From positions 246,958 to 310,957 of the forward strand of contig JAODTK010005487.1 in NCBI GenBank assembly GCA_026419785.1: a stretch of 64,000 nucleotides of DNA. Direction: 5' to 3'. Position 1 is the first letter of the stretch. Each line of letters opens with the position of its first letter. Under the pieces are notes generated by a model that was not told the DNA's origin, made no database searches, and saw nothing but the letters and a program-made list of their open reading frames with translations. The position numbers and the translations under genes were made by a program. Positions 1-12,394 of the stretch are shown one piece after another. This DNA is from Sclerodactyla briareus. Its lineage: Eukaryota > Echinodermata > Holothuroidea > Dendrochirotida > Sclerodactylidae.

Positions 1-141
1 AAGTTTCCACTTTTTTCCCAACGTTGACCCCCTACTCATACGAACATGAAGCGTTCTTCCTCATCATGGGAAGCACACCACCAAATTTGAACTTGATCCA
101 CCAGGCAGTTGACTTAGCCTGATTACAGGTAGGCGTTTACA

Positions 142-192
142 ATACACACAATACACACACACATACATACACACACCAACACACCAACACAT
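142..192. repeat. CA-rich microsatellite
   Basis: Imperfect (CA)n with interspersed 'atac' downstream of the DRAM2-like stop. A similar but shorter (AC)n run lies at 1868-1905. Confidence 0.9.
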
Positions 193-660
193 CACGCCAC
201 TCGTGACTGTCATCGAAATGCCTTGGGACTCCCGTCCAAGGATCAAAATGCAGCATTCCATGCATAATGCTGTTGCTCGGCTTTTTTAAGGAAGATATTC
301 GCATAGAATTAATTCAGGGGATACGCATCCGTATACGCATTGGTACAAGCCTATTTGCCAATTCAGTGTTGGGTTCCATTCATACTGTTTTTGCCTCTTT
401 GGAACCAATATATATCTCTGCAAATTAAATAAGACATAATCAGACACTGCCCCCCACTCAGTTCAGGTGAATTGGCGATTTTTCCACGCGTTCTGTAACC
501 GCAACGCATCTATGGAATCCCAGACAAAAAGTCCTATCGCGGTGCTGTTAGACTGCAGTGACCTGATGAGTCCTACGGGAATGCTCTGTTCTTCCCATAT
601 CACAACATAAGGGGCAGTCATGTCACAGCTCTGTGTATGACTCGGGTACCCTGTGAGTCA

Positions 661-808
661 CTACCCGTGGATCCTCTGGTAGCCCTCCTGGACCTCCACT
701 GTCAAAGAGAGAGCCATCGAACGTCTGGGATGTAGGTGGCGAAGTAGAGCAGAACGATTTCCGCCTGAGCCACTCACACGAAGAAGGCCACCTGGTGCTG
801 AGTGTACC
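661..808 (-). CDS. DRAM2: DRAM2-like terminal coding exon
   Basis: The acceptor is a pyrimidine tract ending in CAG just upstream (plus 809-811). The exon opens with the last two bases of a Gly codon and then reads YTQHQVAFF, the last membrane helix EIVLLYFATYIPD, and LTVEVQEGYQRIHG before TAG at 661-663. The family pattern here is GY..H, Glu-Trp, then F.TYI.D and SL.VE. An in-frame TGA (774-776) sits exactly where the family has the Glu of Glu-Trp. A single-base frame change near 700-712 separates the TYIPD part from the tail. Both look like sequence errors. Confidence 0.7.
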
Positions 809-3800
809 CTGAGGTGAAAGAAATAATAGAGCAAGGCGATCGCGCCCTGTGTCTCGCCTGGTTTGCGGATAAGTGGTTTTCTTCCATCGCGTCACCATAG
901 GAAACAAAATTGAGTCATCCCATGTGTTTCTTTCAGATTTTGGTGTTAGCATTCAACCGAAACACCTATTAATCAGGAACCAATTTCTATTCATAAGGAC
1001 TGAATATTGACCATGTTCTCAAGGGCGTCAGGCACCGTCTGAAAGTTGGGGGGGGGGGGGTCATAGCAATTTGGGGGGGGGTTTCCGAGGCGAGTTATGA
1101 AAAAACATGTGTGTGAAAAAATCATCATGTTGAGGCTTCCCAAAAGTTGGGGGGTCATGGACCCCCCTAGCGGCTGCGCCCTTGCATTTTTACCAAAGGA
1201 GTATAAATTTTGTGGAAAAAAATAAAAAAATTAAAAAAATTAAAAAAATTAATGCAAATTAAACACAAACTCACTCAATTTCTATGACCCTAGTTCCGCA
1301 TACCATGGTGGACCCCCCACCTGAATACTTTCTCGGGAAACCAAACAACTGAACAGTTTGCATGAATGGAAAGCAAATTCCCACACATATGCATCACCCC
1401 CAGTGACTCGAATCGATGTTAAAATTTGGGGGACTAAGGTGGAAGCCAATAATACCCCATGAGGGAAACAAACTTTGAAATTTGGAATACACTATGGAAA
1501 ATAGAAACAAGACCGAATGCCTCTCTGACTCCAGTCTATGTAAAGATTTGGAGAGTAAAAGGTTCAGCCATACCCAGCAGGTTTCATGGAAATCCAACAA
1601 ACTTTGAAAATTTGGCAATATTATGCAAATTGGGACCAACTTAATTAGCATATTACTTGCTGAAAATCCCTTCAGTTAATCTGCCTTGCTAACGAGCCTC
1701 AACAAATGATATAAAAGAGGGGGTTCGTAATTTGGCCTCCTTAATTAGTGACTTTGGTGCCCCAAATCCAATCAGATGTGTTCACCCACCCCGATACAAC
1801 ATAAAACTATCATCGAAATGGGCCTCCCTGTTCCAGAAGAAATCCTGCCACACGAGAAAACGGGAAACACATACATATACACACACACACACATCCACAC
1901 ACAACCAAGTGGATTGCTAAGTCTCTTCCTGAACCCTGTTTAGGCAGACGAAAAGAGGTGACTGCAATCAACGCACCCTCATCACCGTCCTCTTCATTCC
2001 CATCTCCTCTGCGCCCCTAAAGCGGACCAACCCATCTCACCCATTCGTGGCTTGGCCAAGGGGGGGGGGGGGGCAGTACTCTCCTCAGAAAACATCAAAT
2101 ATGTAGGAATTCCGGATAGCACTTAATGTCATTGTGGACATACTGAATGGACAGATAGACCGACTTGTACAGCAATAAAACAGAAATGAGTGACATTGAC
2201 AGATATAACAAACCTACATCAGGGTGCCATACAATTGGATTCGGCGCATCCGTATGAACAGCCCCATGCTTCCTTGTGAAGACCCTATCTGCAAATTGAG
2301 TAGTAAGGAAACAAGAATGTAAATATTGGGAGATTAACTTGGTGATTTTCAGATACCGGCCTGTGACAGCAGTGACAAACTGGGGCAACTTACTACGTAT
2401 TTGATCGAGGGGAAGGGGTAGAATTACTTTTTTGTGAAGGATCATTAAATGCTGCTGTGACAGGGGGTGGGGAAACCAATTATTATTCCTGTAACCGGAT
2501 TCCCTCAGGTTTTTTTCTTCCCTTGCCTACCCAGTTAGTGCTAGAGTAACAGCTTGCTCTGAAAAATCTGCATTTTGCCACGCTCATGTCACATTTTTGC
2601 GAGATGAGGGGAGGGAGTGGTTTGTAGTACATCAAACCCCACCCCCCTTCCGAGCTATGCCCCCCCTGGTGACCATCTCCAGATCCAAAGATGTCCTTAT
2701 CCACTGGTGGACTACTGCTAACCGAGACCATTCTCTGCATAGCATGTGGTGAATCATTTGCCACAATCTATGCCAAACCCAATGTAAACCCGAGTCCTTT
2801 AATAGCTTTTTCACAGTTGTAAGTGTTGCAAGCTCCTTCCGTAAATATCTTATGGGTATAGACAATTTTTTTTCCATAGGTTCTAGTCTAACAACCTAGT
2901 TTTTTGTCACGATCTGTGAGAGCGCACAATTCATCCATCTTACGATGTTTTGTTGATAAGTTGGGGGGTGGGGGGTCATCTCTTGAGTTTTGCGCTTTTG
3001 TTCTGGTGGGTTGTGCAGTTTTTATCGGGGAAGTTTCAACAGATTGTTTTGCACACAGTTTTTTGTGTCAAGGTCAAACGGCCAGTGTACCCCCATGACC
3101 CCAATAGCCCTTCATCTCATTGATTTTGCAGCCGCTCTGGGGGGCTTCCTGCCAGGTGACCTTCATTCATACAACATTGTCTGTGTGCGCTAGCGATCTT
3201 TGCAAGGACATTGGTGACATAATTTATATCCGTCTGATCAACTGATCAATCAAGATGTTATGGTTACTTGAGCTGTCTCGTATCAGTGACAGTGTTTTGC
3301 AAATACTGCACTGGCCTTACGCAAGTACCACCCCACCCCCACCCCCCCCCCCCCCCAACCGCTGCGACTTGTCCTGTGAGATAGATGGTCCAAAGTTAAC
3401 AGAGGGAGAATAATTCCCCATGGGGCATTTGCAATTTCACATTCCCTAAGTGATAAAACAGTCCGCCGGGACACCAGACCCACTCCCCCAAGGGGAACGG
3501 ATAATTTCCTATGTAACTGGATAGGGGAAACAGAGAACAGAGGTGGAAGGGGGCAGAGTTTTGAAGAAGAGCGCTCTGAGCACCAAAAGTCGGATTCTAT
3601 TCCAGTTTGATGAATAGATCCGAATTATTAATTCCACCCCTGCTGCTGACTGCAGCCAGGTAAGGTTGTGAGCGCAAATGATTGTCCATCCAAATAGAAC
3701 CGCCCTCCAGGTAATAACTTCTTTGACACAACCACAAAACGAACATTATGTGGGCTGCTTGGATTCCAGAGTGAGTTTACTTAAGCCGGGCTGGAGGGGG

Positions 3801-6800
3801 GTGTTCCCTGCCCCTGGTACAGCTATTTCATGCCTCCCATCTGACAAGCGTGAATAGAAATTTAATTGTCCAGCCACTCTCCTTAAATGTGAAAGGAGAG
3901 TTGGAAAGTACAAAACTGTGAATTGGGCAAGTTGTGAAAATGTAACCTCTGACGTGCAGCAGGCAGCCACTCTACTCTGCCACTGCGCCCCGTCACTCAC
4001 CACGCCACACAACAGGGCACCACTGTTCAGTTGGCCTCTCCACACCAGAGAAAGCCAAGAGGCTTAGGGAATCCCTACTGATCAATTATATCACACACTT
4101 TAACATCGCTGGCACTGGCCAATTGCTAAGGCCCGAGACGGAGTCCGCAGCATTTGAGTTTTTCATATTCGGTGGCCTTACATTCTTTCTTAGATTTTGT
4201 TTATTTTTCCCCTTATAACCTTCTAAATGCTTCCATTTTTCAAATATTAATAGCTTTTTTCTGATGTATATATATTTTTTGATGTGCTGTTTATTATATT
4301 TGTAACTGCTCATCCTGTGCAAGAGAAGTAATTTCCATTTCTAATGAAGGCAATAAAGTTTCACTTATGTATACCACATTATGGGGAACTCACATACCAA
4401 GTGTGGACTTCTCTATTCAGGTGAGATCTCTTAACAAGCGAAAATTGGCCAAAGTACCAATTTTTCCACAATATCCCCATCTTTCCCACTCAAACTGACC
4501 CGGTCCAAAACGCAAAAGGAGCCGTCCTAGGGTTTCTTGTTCTTCCCTAAGAAGCCTGCATACAATTTTTCATCCTGAATGAACCAGGCATTCTGGACTA
4601 TGACCTCTCTCACCTCAGATGAACTTTGAACCTGACCCCCAAAACAATAGGAACTATGTACCCAATATGGGAAACCCATATATCACTATGAACATATCCC
4701 GGTACTGCGGGGTCAGTTTTTCATATTAGCAAGGCTATGCGTCACATACCACACAGACACATGAACATACACACACTGTCATGACGCATAGATTCTTCTG
4801 ACTTTGCCAAGAAATAAAAAGGATACTGAGGAAAGATAAATTTATACTGGCCACCGAGAGGAGAAGTCGGAAGTAGGTCTTGAGGCCATGGCTGTGCAGC
4901 CTGAAGGTAATCCATGTGTATGCACCACCTCGTACACGCTGCCCAGGCCGAAACACATCATAGCACCGATCATGTGGACTGCTAAAACATTGGTCTCCTG
5001 CATGTCAAACGATGGAGGCAAAGCACAAGGTTCATTGATTAAAATATGGAATCTCCGGGTATCTGTTATTACTAGGAAAAGGTGGTGTCAGATAAAACTA
5101 TATCTGGCACATTGCGCAGGCCAGGACGTAATGAGGGCCCATGCAAAAACCCCTTTAAAGCTGAAGCTTCCACAGGGCATACACGTGAGACGTCCAGTCT
5201 GCTGCATCAAGTATGAGACCAGTATGTTGAGATTGATGTTCCATCGAATTCCAAATTGGGGTAGTTGTAACAGTGGAAGGAGGAACACACACTTACAATG
5301 GGATCAAGTTGTTTGTTTTTTTCCCCAACATTCTCGGGCAGGAGAATATTCCTTGCTCGCTTATGGTTGTCCCTATGTTTCTTCTCATACTTTCAAATGT
5401 CCATGAGGACTTGTAACACCAGATCTTATGACGTCTTCAGGTGGCATGAAATCCTCCTGTTTTTTTAGCAAGGTGCGGAGCACCCAACGTGCTCATTTTC
5501 TCAGCATTTTGGTTTTGTGTAATATCACAAGGTTCTAACTATGCTTGCCAATTCACTTCTGGAGTTTGACATAAATCCTCCAAAGGCCAGAAAGACAGCT
5601 GCAATGTCAATACAAACACAATCCAGTATAGCTACTCAAGAGACCTTGAGGAGTGGACGTGCAGGTGAGGTGGTCCGCAGGAATTCCCCCCACACAGACA
5701 AATTCTATTCTCCCGATACCAAGCATCCCCACCAACTTTGACTGCACAGCACAGAAACGAACACAGCTGATGATCCAGGAACGAACCTAGACACCAAGTA
5801 GGTGCAGACAGGATCCTTGTAAATCAGCTAAACAAAACGTTCTCTCAAACCCAAAAATGCAAAAAACAACCGATACTGTACTCAAAACATCCAAACTCCC
5901 ATCCTCATTTTTTCTTCTTCAAAAACCTTCCTCCCCTTTAGGCGCCCTCACGCCGGGGGAGAATACTGTTGGCTTCATTTAGAAAGCCCCCCCCCCCTCA
6001 AGGGGTGGTTATCTATAAGCATTGCACTTTACAGACAAGGGGGCGACCACATGTTCAAAGTTGTGGGGGGTGGGGTTCCGGAGCCATATTCCAGTAGAGT
6101 TACTGAATCCCCTTCAGTTACGGACACCTAAGAAAATTTGTCAATTTTTAAATGGTTCTAAATACCCACATACAGGAAATACACCCAAATGGTAGGCCGT
6201 AGATGTGTAAAGAATTATAGATCAATCGACTTTCCAAAATGTGATGGTTTGAAACATAGATTTCCCAGGCCCTCCTTCGGTAACATCCCGTCGTAGAACC
6301 CAGCAGCCTAAAATGCTCACCTGAGAACATGCGACCTTTTCACCTCAAAGTTTAATACCATTCGCCAACAGTGAGTTAAGCCATTAGGTGCCTAACCTAG
6401 CCTGAGTGATAGATTGTGATACTTTTACGTGGCTATAGGGAAGTTTTGTGAAAAGTTTGTGAAATTTCTTGAGACTTTCCAAGCTGTATTCAGCCTATTC
6501 AAGTTTTAAAAATTTTTCACAGTGATGCAAGTGCCTAAATTCTTCAATCGGCCATGTTCTGTGTACGTGCTCACTTGTACTTGGCCCATTTTGCTGCAGG
6601 ATAAATTAATTCCTTTCCTTCTTTGGTTTGCGGAATTTTTCCATTGCCGTGTTGCTATGATGACATTCGATGAAGAACATAGGTGTCCGGAACTATGCAG
6701 TAACTGTAACAAAGATTCCAACTCAGAAAACATCCATGTGTGAATTACAACCTAGAGTGGAACCTGGATGTTGAAATTCTCCTAGTAGTAAGCTTTCTTT

Positions 6801-8613
6801 CCTTCCACCTGCCAGATATACTCCTCAGGTAAGGTCCCAAAATTCTGTGTTTACTCTGGGTACAGTTTAGAGGAAAGTTAAAAAAAAAAAAAACTTGCCT
6901 ACCAGACTGCAGGGCAATTCTGTGATTGTCATATACTGACATTGTCTCATTCTGACATAAATATTATTTATAAAAGAGATCTATTTATTAAACATGCATA
7001 GCTCTGAAAACCCTCTGTTCCAAAAAGTGAAATGTTATACATGGATATGATTAAAGACATTTCATTGGGCAGGTTTCTCCCTGCAAAACCAATTTTCTGC
7101 AGATTGAGCCCATCCGTAACCAGAAAAAGCCAGAGGCTTAGTGACTCTTTGACTCTTCTGACATCCTACAGCCAGACACAAGACAAAGGGGGATTGCACC
7201 AGCTCATTATGGGAACCCAGAACGTCCGACAAATTTCCAATTTTTGTTTCTTAACCAACCAATAGGGCCTCCTATACTCCTTGATAAGGAAGCTTTACAC
7301 ACTAACTTTCAAAGTTTCCAGACTCTGACTCTGGGGACCACAAATGAAACTCTGATCTGACCCCAGACAATAGGGGTCACATATATCATGGGGACTCACA
7401 TACCAAGAATGAGCTTCATCCATCCAGGGTGGGGTAAGTTCATCGTGTTTACAAGATTAAATTTTGACCAAAAATCACCTCCGACCTGGACCAAAACAAT
7501 AGGGTCCTGTATCCGCATAAGAAAGTTACACAACGAAAGCTCAACCTGAGCAGACCAACCATTCCTGACTTATAGTGTTTACAAGGTTTTCAGACTTTGA
7601 CCTCTGTGACCTCAGATGACCTAGACCTGACCCCCCAAAAAAATAGGTTACATGTACTCAACATGGGGTACACACACTACCAAGTTATGAGCTTCATCTA
7701 TCAAGGTGGGGGTAGAGCTATCGTGTTTACAAGCCAAAATTTGCCAAATATTGACTTTTTACCAATTGTTTCTATTCTTGACCAAAATTACTTCCGACCA
7801 AACCAAAAAAAAAACATTAGGCGTTCATGTACGCCCCATAAGAAAGTTATCCACCAAATTTCAACTGATCAGACAAACCATTTGGACTAGTGTGTTTACA
7901 AGGTTTTCTACTTGACCTCTGCTTGCCCCTTAGATGACCTCTGACTGACCCCAAAAACAATGGGTCAGTACTACACGGGCAACACACATGCCAAGTATGG
8001 AGCTCAATTCTTAGTTTTTTGTCCAGGGGGGGTCGAGTTATTGTGTTTACAAGCCAAATTGCCAAACATATTGACTTTCAACAATTTTCAATTGATGACC
8101 AAAATTCACCTCTGACATGAACCAAAAACAATAGGGTCCTGTACTCCCCATAACAAAAGCTATACACCAAATTTCAACCATCTGGACTTGGTGTTACAAG
8201 GTTTTCAGACTTTGCACCTCTGTTGACTCAGATGACCTTGACCTGACCCCAAAACATAGGGTTTTCATGGAATTCATACACACACACTGTCATGACGGCA
8301 TAGATGTCCTCTGACTTTGTCAAGGAATCAAAAAAAAGTATACATGATTCTGACTTGTGATACTTTTATTAGGATGCTAGAACAGAAAATTATGCCTCTA
8401 CTTAGAAACAAACAATTAAATTAGAGAATGATGAGTATAACCCCGAAGACGATAGATAAACAAACCTGAAAATTAGCGACAAGACTCATGCCAAGTGTGG
8501 CCCTAGCATGGCCGAGACGAGAACTCAACACATTCAGGGTATACACCTTGGGATTCCCCCTCCGCAGGACCACTTGAAAACTTGCTTGAACCGTATGAAG
8601 ATGCATGTCAGAG
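661..8613 (-). CDS. DRAM2: DRAM2-like autophagy modulator gene (four 3' exons, split)
   Basis: Recognised by translating across indels. The product is a DRAM/Frag1-family multi-pass membrane protein; known members sit in lysosomal and endosomal membranes and promote autophagy. Four exons lie on the minus strand in family order: 8466-8613, 4827-4997, 2214-2288 and 661-808. Landmarks are IRFKQV, GMSLVANFQ, then FGLGSVYEVVH, RLLLSV, WHPDV+GYTQH, YFATYIPD and a C-terminus ending QEGYQRIHG. Splice phases agree at all three junctions (0, 1, 1) and every site is GT/AG. The exon carrying the start and first membrane helices was not found and should lie to the right of 8613. One or two indels break the frame in three exons, and the last exon has an in-frame TGA. 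Assembly error is likelier than a pseudogene because splice sites and order are intact. The C-terminus is short like DRAM1, but the helix after ANFQ is closer to DRAM2. TMEM150, from the same superfamily, fits less well. Confidence 0.75.
809..2213. other. DRAM2-like intron
   Basis: No coding sequence recognised. It holds two long G runs (about 1047-1079), an A-rich stretch (1207-1245), two loosely similar copies of a 'caaactttgaaa.ttggaa' motif (about 1467 and 1605), and a CA-rich microsatellite near 1868-1905. ORFs of 60-110 codons here show no family resemblance. Confidence 0.6.
2214..2288 (-). CDS. DRAM2: DRAM2-like internal exon (loop before last helix)
   Basis: A 75-bp exon with a strong acceptor (pyrimidine-rich, TTTGCAG) and donor TAG|GTTTGT. 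It reads RVFTRKHGAVHTDAP then NPIVWHPDV, matching the family's loop ending in Trp-x-Pro-Asp/Glu just before Gly-Tyr. Two bases complete the codon begun in exon 4827-4997 and one base is passed to exon 661-808, so the phases fit both neighbours without any indel. This exon is what ties the two flanking exons into one gene. Confidence 0.7.
   Translation of the reverse strand: MGSSQGSMGLFIRMRRIQLYGTLM
2289..4826. other. DRAM2-like intron with satellite unit
   Basis: No exon recognised. From about 4340 to 4820 it holds a degenerate copy of the dispersed repeat that is tandemly arrayed at 7255-8340. A long C run interrupted by A lies at 3329-3357. The 100-codon minus ORF at 3746-4045 contains a Trp-Asn-Pro triplet in another frame but has no usable donor and was not accepted as an exon. 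Confidence 0.55.
4340..4820. repeat. Diverged single unit of the ~310-bp dispersed repeat
   Basis: Contains 'ggggaactcacataccaag', 'cctctctcacctcagatgaac' and 'cccccaaaacaatagg', all in the order found in the 7255-8340 array, and ends with the same 'cacacactgtcatgacgcatagat' flank at about 4770-4800. More diverged than the array units, and abutting the 3' side of a DRAM2-like exon. Confidence 0.6.
4827..4997 (-). CDS. DRAM2: DRAM2-like exon encoding two membrane helices
   Basis: Acceptor TGACATGCAG then GAG ACC AAT: the exon opens ETNVLAVHMIGAMMCFGLG and continues SVYEVVHT, then after a one-codon frame break WITFRLHSHGLKTYFRLLLSV. The family reads Ala-Asn-Phe-Gln followed by this helix, with conserved His, Gly and F-G-x-G-S-x-Y, so it follows exon 8466-8613 directly. 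Near 4915 two extra bases (or one missing) shift the frame. The donor is taken as CTCA|GTATCC at 4826, leaving phase 1; the 3' boundary is less certain than the 5' one. Confidence 0.78.
4998..8465. other. DRAM2-like intron
   Basis: Apart from the satellite array at 7255-8340, no gene or RNA is recognised. The window's longest plus-strand ORF (4888-5406, 172 codons) starts inside the antisense of the DRAM2-like exon and runs into this intron; it resembles nothing known. A run of A (about 6881-6893) and G/C runs near 5990 and 6065 are present. Confidence 0.55.
7255..8340. repeat. Dispersed ~310-bp tandem repeat, about 3.3 units
   Basis: The string 'gtgtttacaaggttttc' or a close variant recurs at 7575, 7892 and 8191, giving a period near 310 bp. 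Each unit also carries a 'caccataccaagtatgagcttcatc'-like segment, a second 'gtgtttacaag', and 'aacaatagggtcctgtac'. The last 60 bases (8276-8336, 'cacacactgtcatgacg..catagat') also follow the single diverged unit at 4340-4820, so the unit and its flank travel together. I associate this repeat style with marine invertebrate genomes from memory; the family name is unknown. Confidence 0.75.
8466..8613 (-). CDS. DRAM2: DRAM2-like internal exon (conserved ANFQ block)
   Basis: Acceptor TTTATCTCGTTGCAG, then a helix end reading LTCIFIRFKQV in one frame and RRGNPKVYTLNVLS followed by GHARATLGMSLVANFQ in the next, with donor CAG|GTTTGT. The family has a [Y/F]-x-R-[Y/F]-K-Q-V segment, a short loop, then a helix ending in G-[L/M]-S-[I/L]-V-A-N-F-Q at a phase-0 junction; all are visible. 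A single missing base between the RFKQV and RRGNP parts breaks the frame. The preceding exon, with the conserved Asp-Thr-Gly and Pro-Glu motif, could not be located. Confidence 0.75.
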
Positions 8614-9800
8614 CTGCAACGAGATAAAATGACACGATCATCCATTTGTGAGCAATGGCGCAATCATAGCGGAAAATGGAGAGAGGGCCATTGTGTGGGG
8701 GGAGACCTGTATGGAGGGACTAGGGGCTCACATGGAAGTGGTGGGGTCCAAGCTAATGAGCCTTTTCCTCCATGTGGGGAGAATATATCATTAAAGAAGG
8801 GACCGAGGGGGTCTCATGAGAAGTGATAGGCACAACCCCCTGAACCCCCCCCCCCCAAAAAAAAAACCCCTCCCTGTGAATGTCCCTTGTTGTGTGATAG
8901 TGGGCAAATTATGAGACATCGCCTTCTTCACAGGTCGCATTAAAATAGGGCAATGGAATAGATGGGTTCAGAATTCTATCATCTTACAATGCCATGGGTT
9001 TTGCGGGACTTGCAATTTAGATGCTCAGTACTTGCCAGTAAATTACAGGGTGTGGGGAGAGGGTATATTCAACCAGGACTTGCGTGTCACAAGCCGGATG
9101 GTCAAATATAGGTTTTTTGTTTTGTTTATTCGGTACTCAAGACATACAAAAGGACAAATTACAAATAACTTGAAGTGAGACTTAACAATACAAAAAAATG
9201 CAAATGAGTAACTGGGGCCAAAAACCCATGTAGTCCGAAATGAATCCAGCCATTTCAAATGGGGCCCAGAATGTGCACATTGCCACCTTACAAAAACAAG
9301 GAAAAGCCACCCCTGAAACAAAACCACAGAAACAATTACAAAAGATGCGTCCTCAACTCTGACCTTCACGGTGACTTGAATAAGGGCCATACATTATAAT
9401 TTAACAAACAAGAATTGAAACAACGGTGTAACATGGTTTAACTACGAGGTTAAAATGTAGTGCGGAAGTGAGTTGATAAATTTTGTATTGAACTCTGGGC
9501 CTGGCACTATTTAAACTGCCCAAAAAAAAAAGGGAAGAGGGGGGCATATAATTAAGCTCAGTCAGAGGCACTCTTAACCAAGAAAACAGTTGATGTTGTA
9601 TATTTTCAATCAATTTTAATTATGACCTAGTACTATGTATAGCTTTGTTATGGTAGAACCATGTGGGTAAATAAACCGCTGGTCAGTCCCAGACTGAGAT
9701 TTTCCCACTGAACTACATGCACTTCCTCTTAGTTGCTTGTCTCTGCTTCAAAACACACCTACTACCTCAGTGTAGCACTGTAATAGCAGTAGACAATGAG

Positions 9801-9853
9801 TCACATGATAAGATTGGGTCACATGATAAGATTGGGTCTCATGATTAGATTGG
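9801..9853. repeat. 18-bp minisatellite, about 3 units
   Basis: The 18-base unit 'tcacatgataagattggg' is present twice perfectly (9801-9818 and 9819-9836) and once with two substitutions (9837-9853). A fourth start, 'tcacag', follows. Confidence 0.9.
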
Positions 9854-12394
9854 TCACAGCTCAGATAGTGTCATATGATGGTTGATTACAATACATCCAC
9901 ATCGAGGGTGATATTTATTTATGTGATGTCTAATGGTGATCTCACTGAGTGCAGTACTTTCCAAGGTAGCTCTCCTAGATACATGGACATGGACATCATC
10001 AAGGGTGCAACCACTAGAGGAGCCCAGGGGGAGGGAGGTGGGGTGGGGAAGGAGGTGGGGCGGCTTGGTTGAGGAGACTAGGTTGCCACATGGCAGGGAC
10101 AATCCACTTATCAGTGGGTGAGCATGTACTACCTGCTGCTGTCCCCATAGACCTTAATTGACACAGAGGATAAAGGTGGAAGGGCCTCACAGTAAGTCAA
10201 TGGGGCTGTTCAGCGTCATCAGGACACCCTGTTGCTTGAGTACCCCCACCCGACCCTAGTGCGTGAACATGTCATTCTCGATGTGATATCGGTAATGTGC
10301 GCCTAAACGTTTCAATGGAGTTGCTAAAAAACGCACCCTATATATGTTTCAAAATTAAAGGATGCACATTCACCACTGTTGCAGAGGATGTAATTGAAAA
10401 TTGTGGTTTTTTGTTTTTTTCTTTTTTCTTCTTTTTTTTGTCACTACGCACCCCTGCCAGGATTACACGGTTTGATGGTCAGGTATATACATGCACATCA
10501 CACATGACTGTATCCTGCCGAATCTTTATCTGTGCATCACCAAAAATCTACGCCTCCGACATTTGCTTGGGTAGTTTTTTTTCTGCACACTAAAAAATTC
10601 ATTTCAAGAGTGCAAGGGAGGGAAGAAGATTCATCTGCGAACCAGGCACTAAGTGCGGGAATTATCAGTACTACATGCTGAACGTGTAATGACTTGCATT
10701 GTGCCCTCCACCATTCCAATTTTTGGCTTTCAATGTCAAACTTTTTTTTTACTCCACTGGGACTCCCTATGTTGTTTTTTCTCAAGCTCAGTGGAAACTG
10801 GAGTCATTAAAGGAGAATTTATCAACTCACGACACCGCGAAAATAGACAGATGCCAGTTTGCCTGTCGGTTTGAACTAGCACGAAAAAAAAAATAATCGC
10901 GAAGACAGCAGATGCTTGAAATTACAAAGATGAAATGAGCCCATCGTTAACCCAGTGGCAGGGCATCACAAATTTGCCTTTCCCACCATTAGAAAGTGTG
11001 GCCAGTTGAATTCCCTAGTGGTGCACCTGATTTGCAGTACAAAACCCTTTTTTTAACTATTGCTTTGAAGGTCAGTGTGTCAAATTAGTGAGGTACTGCG
11101 TGAAAACGGGTCATACAGGCCTTCAGCAACTGAACATAACACGGAACCCCAGTTTGAGGGTTTCAAACTCGTCCTGTTCTTGGGTTATAATAAGTACAGG
11201 ACAATCGTGTCACAACACTCAGCAAATAGGCGACTTCCATCTTGCCCAGATATTTGCTAGGCCCGGTTCTATACCTTTGAAACAGCCTAGGGGCACTATG
11301 AACAACCTTGGATTGGAGTGGGAGAGAGGTGCCATCAGAGTGCTCCTGTCTGACCCATGCTAGCATAGACTTTCTGAGTAAAACTGTTTATGATTGAGAT
11401 TGATGATGATTGATGCTTAATACAAAATAAATTACAGCAAAACATGACATACCGTATTGGATACTGAATTGCATTGAGGCGAATTTCATCATGACATCAT
11501 GCAATCGATGCTGTCGCTGTTCTCCAGTTGCTAGCAGATGACTACATGCCTCTGTAATATTTGTTTATATTACACATGACTGGACATACCCACTGATGGG
11601 GAGGTGGGGAGGTTTTATTAGGTCATTTTTTTTTTTTTTTTTTCTTTGGGGGGCATACTGCTGCCGCTGTCAGATCAGTAGCGGCTGCAAAAGACGAAAC
11701 TTTCCGGTGGAAAGGGTTCCCGAGTCCAGTGATAAACGCAGTCCTGGAGTAACATGATTTCAGGGAGACTGCAATGCAGTATCTGGGCACGTATGACAGA
11801 AAGCAAAAAATGTCATATTGCTAGCATGAGCAATAACATAATTACATGAGCAAAGTAAGATGACAGATTACACGACACCAACAAATTCAGCAGCTGTGTG
11901 TGCAGGCTACAGAGGTGTCATCATAGGAACCAATCTAGAATCTGATAGGAAACAGTCCGATTATTTAACAAGAAATTACAGTTGAATTAGCAGAATTTGA
12001 GTAATTATTGCCCAATTAGACATCAGGGGGGGCAGGTGCTTGAAAAATCCCAAAAATGGCCACCACCAGAGCATACTTTGAACTTGTCCAAGATTTCTTA
12101 TGTCAACATGGGTGACACGTTTCAAGCAAATCAATATGTTGGAGATGACAAGAGTGGCCGGCTAGAGCGCACCGCAAAATGTTTCGAGGATGCAGCAGCA
12201 GCGGGACAGAGATGTTGACGCACTAGTGTCACGAATATAATCAGTAGTTTATAGATTCTTAAATCATGGTGGAAATGGTACAGACCTTGAATTTCCCTAA
12301 ATGAATCGGGACGAAGTACTATCAGATTTTCATATAATATTGTGTGTATATCATATCGTTCATAGGGTTGAATTACGTTCGAGGGTTAAAAGAT

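Noticed and set aside
3746..4045. Candidate DRAM-like exon containing Trp-Asn-Pro in a shifted frame (about 3769)
   Set aside because: No donor follows and the 2214-2288 exon fits the same protein segment with exact phases.
4888..5406. Plus-strand ORF of 172 codons, the longest in the window
   Set aside because: It begins antisense to the DRAM-like exon at 4827-4997, has no recognisable domain and no splice context; a chance open frame.
9640..9730. Minus-strand tRNA-like sequence with A-box 'tagttcagtgg' (plus 9705-9715)
   Set aside because: The B-box position reads 'ggtttatttac', and no stems beyond a short palindrome pair. At most a SINE relic.
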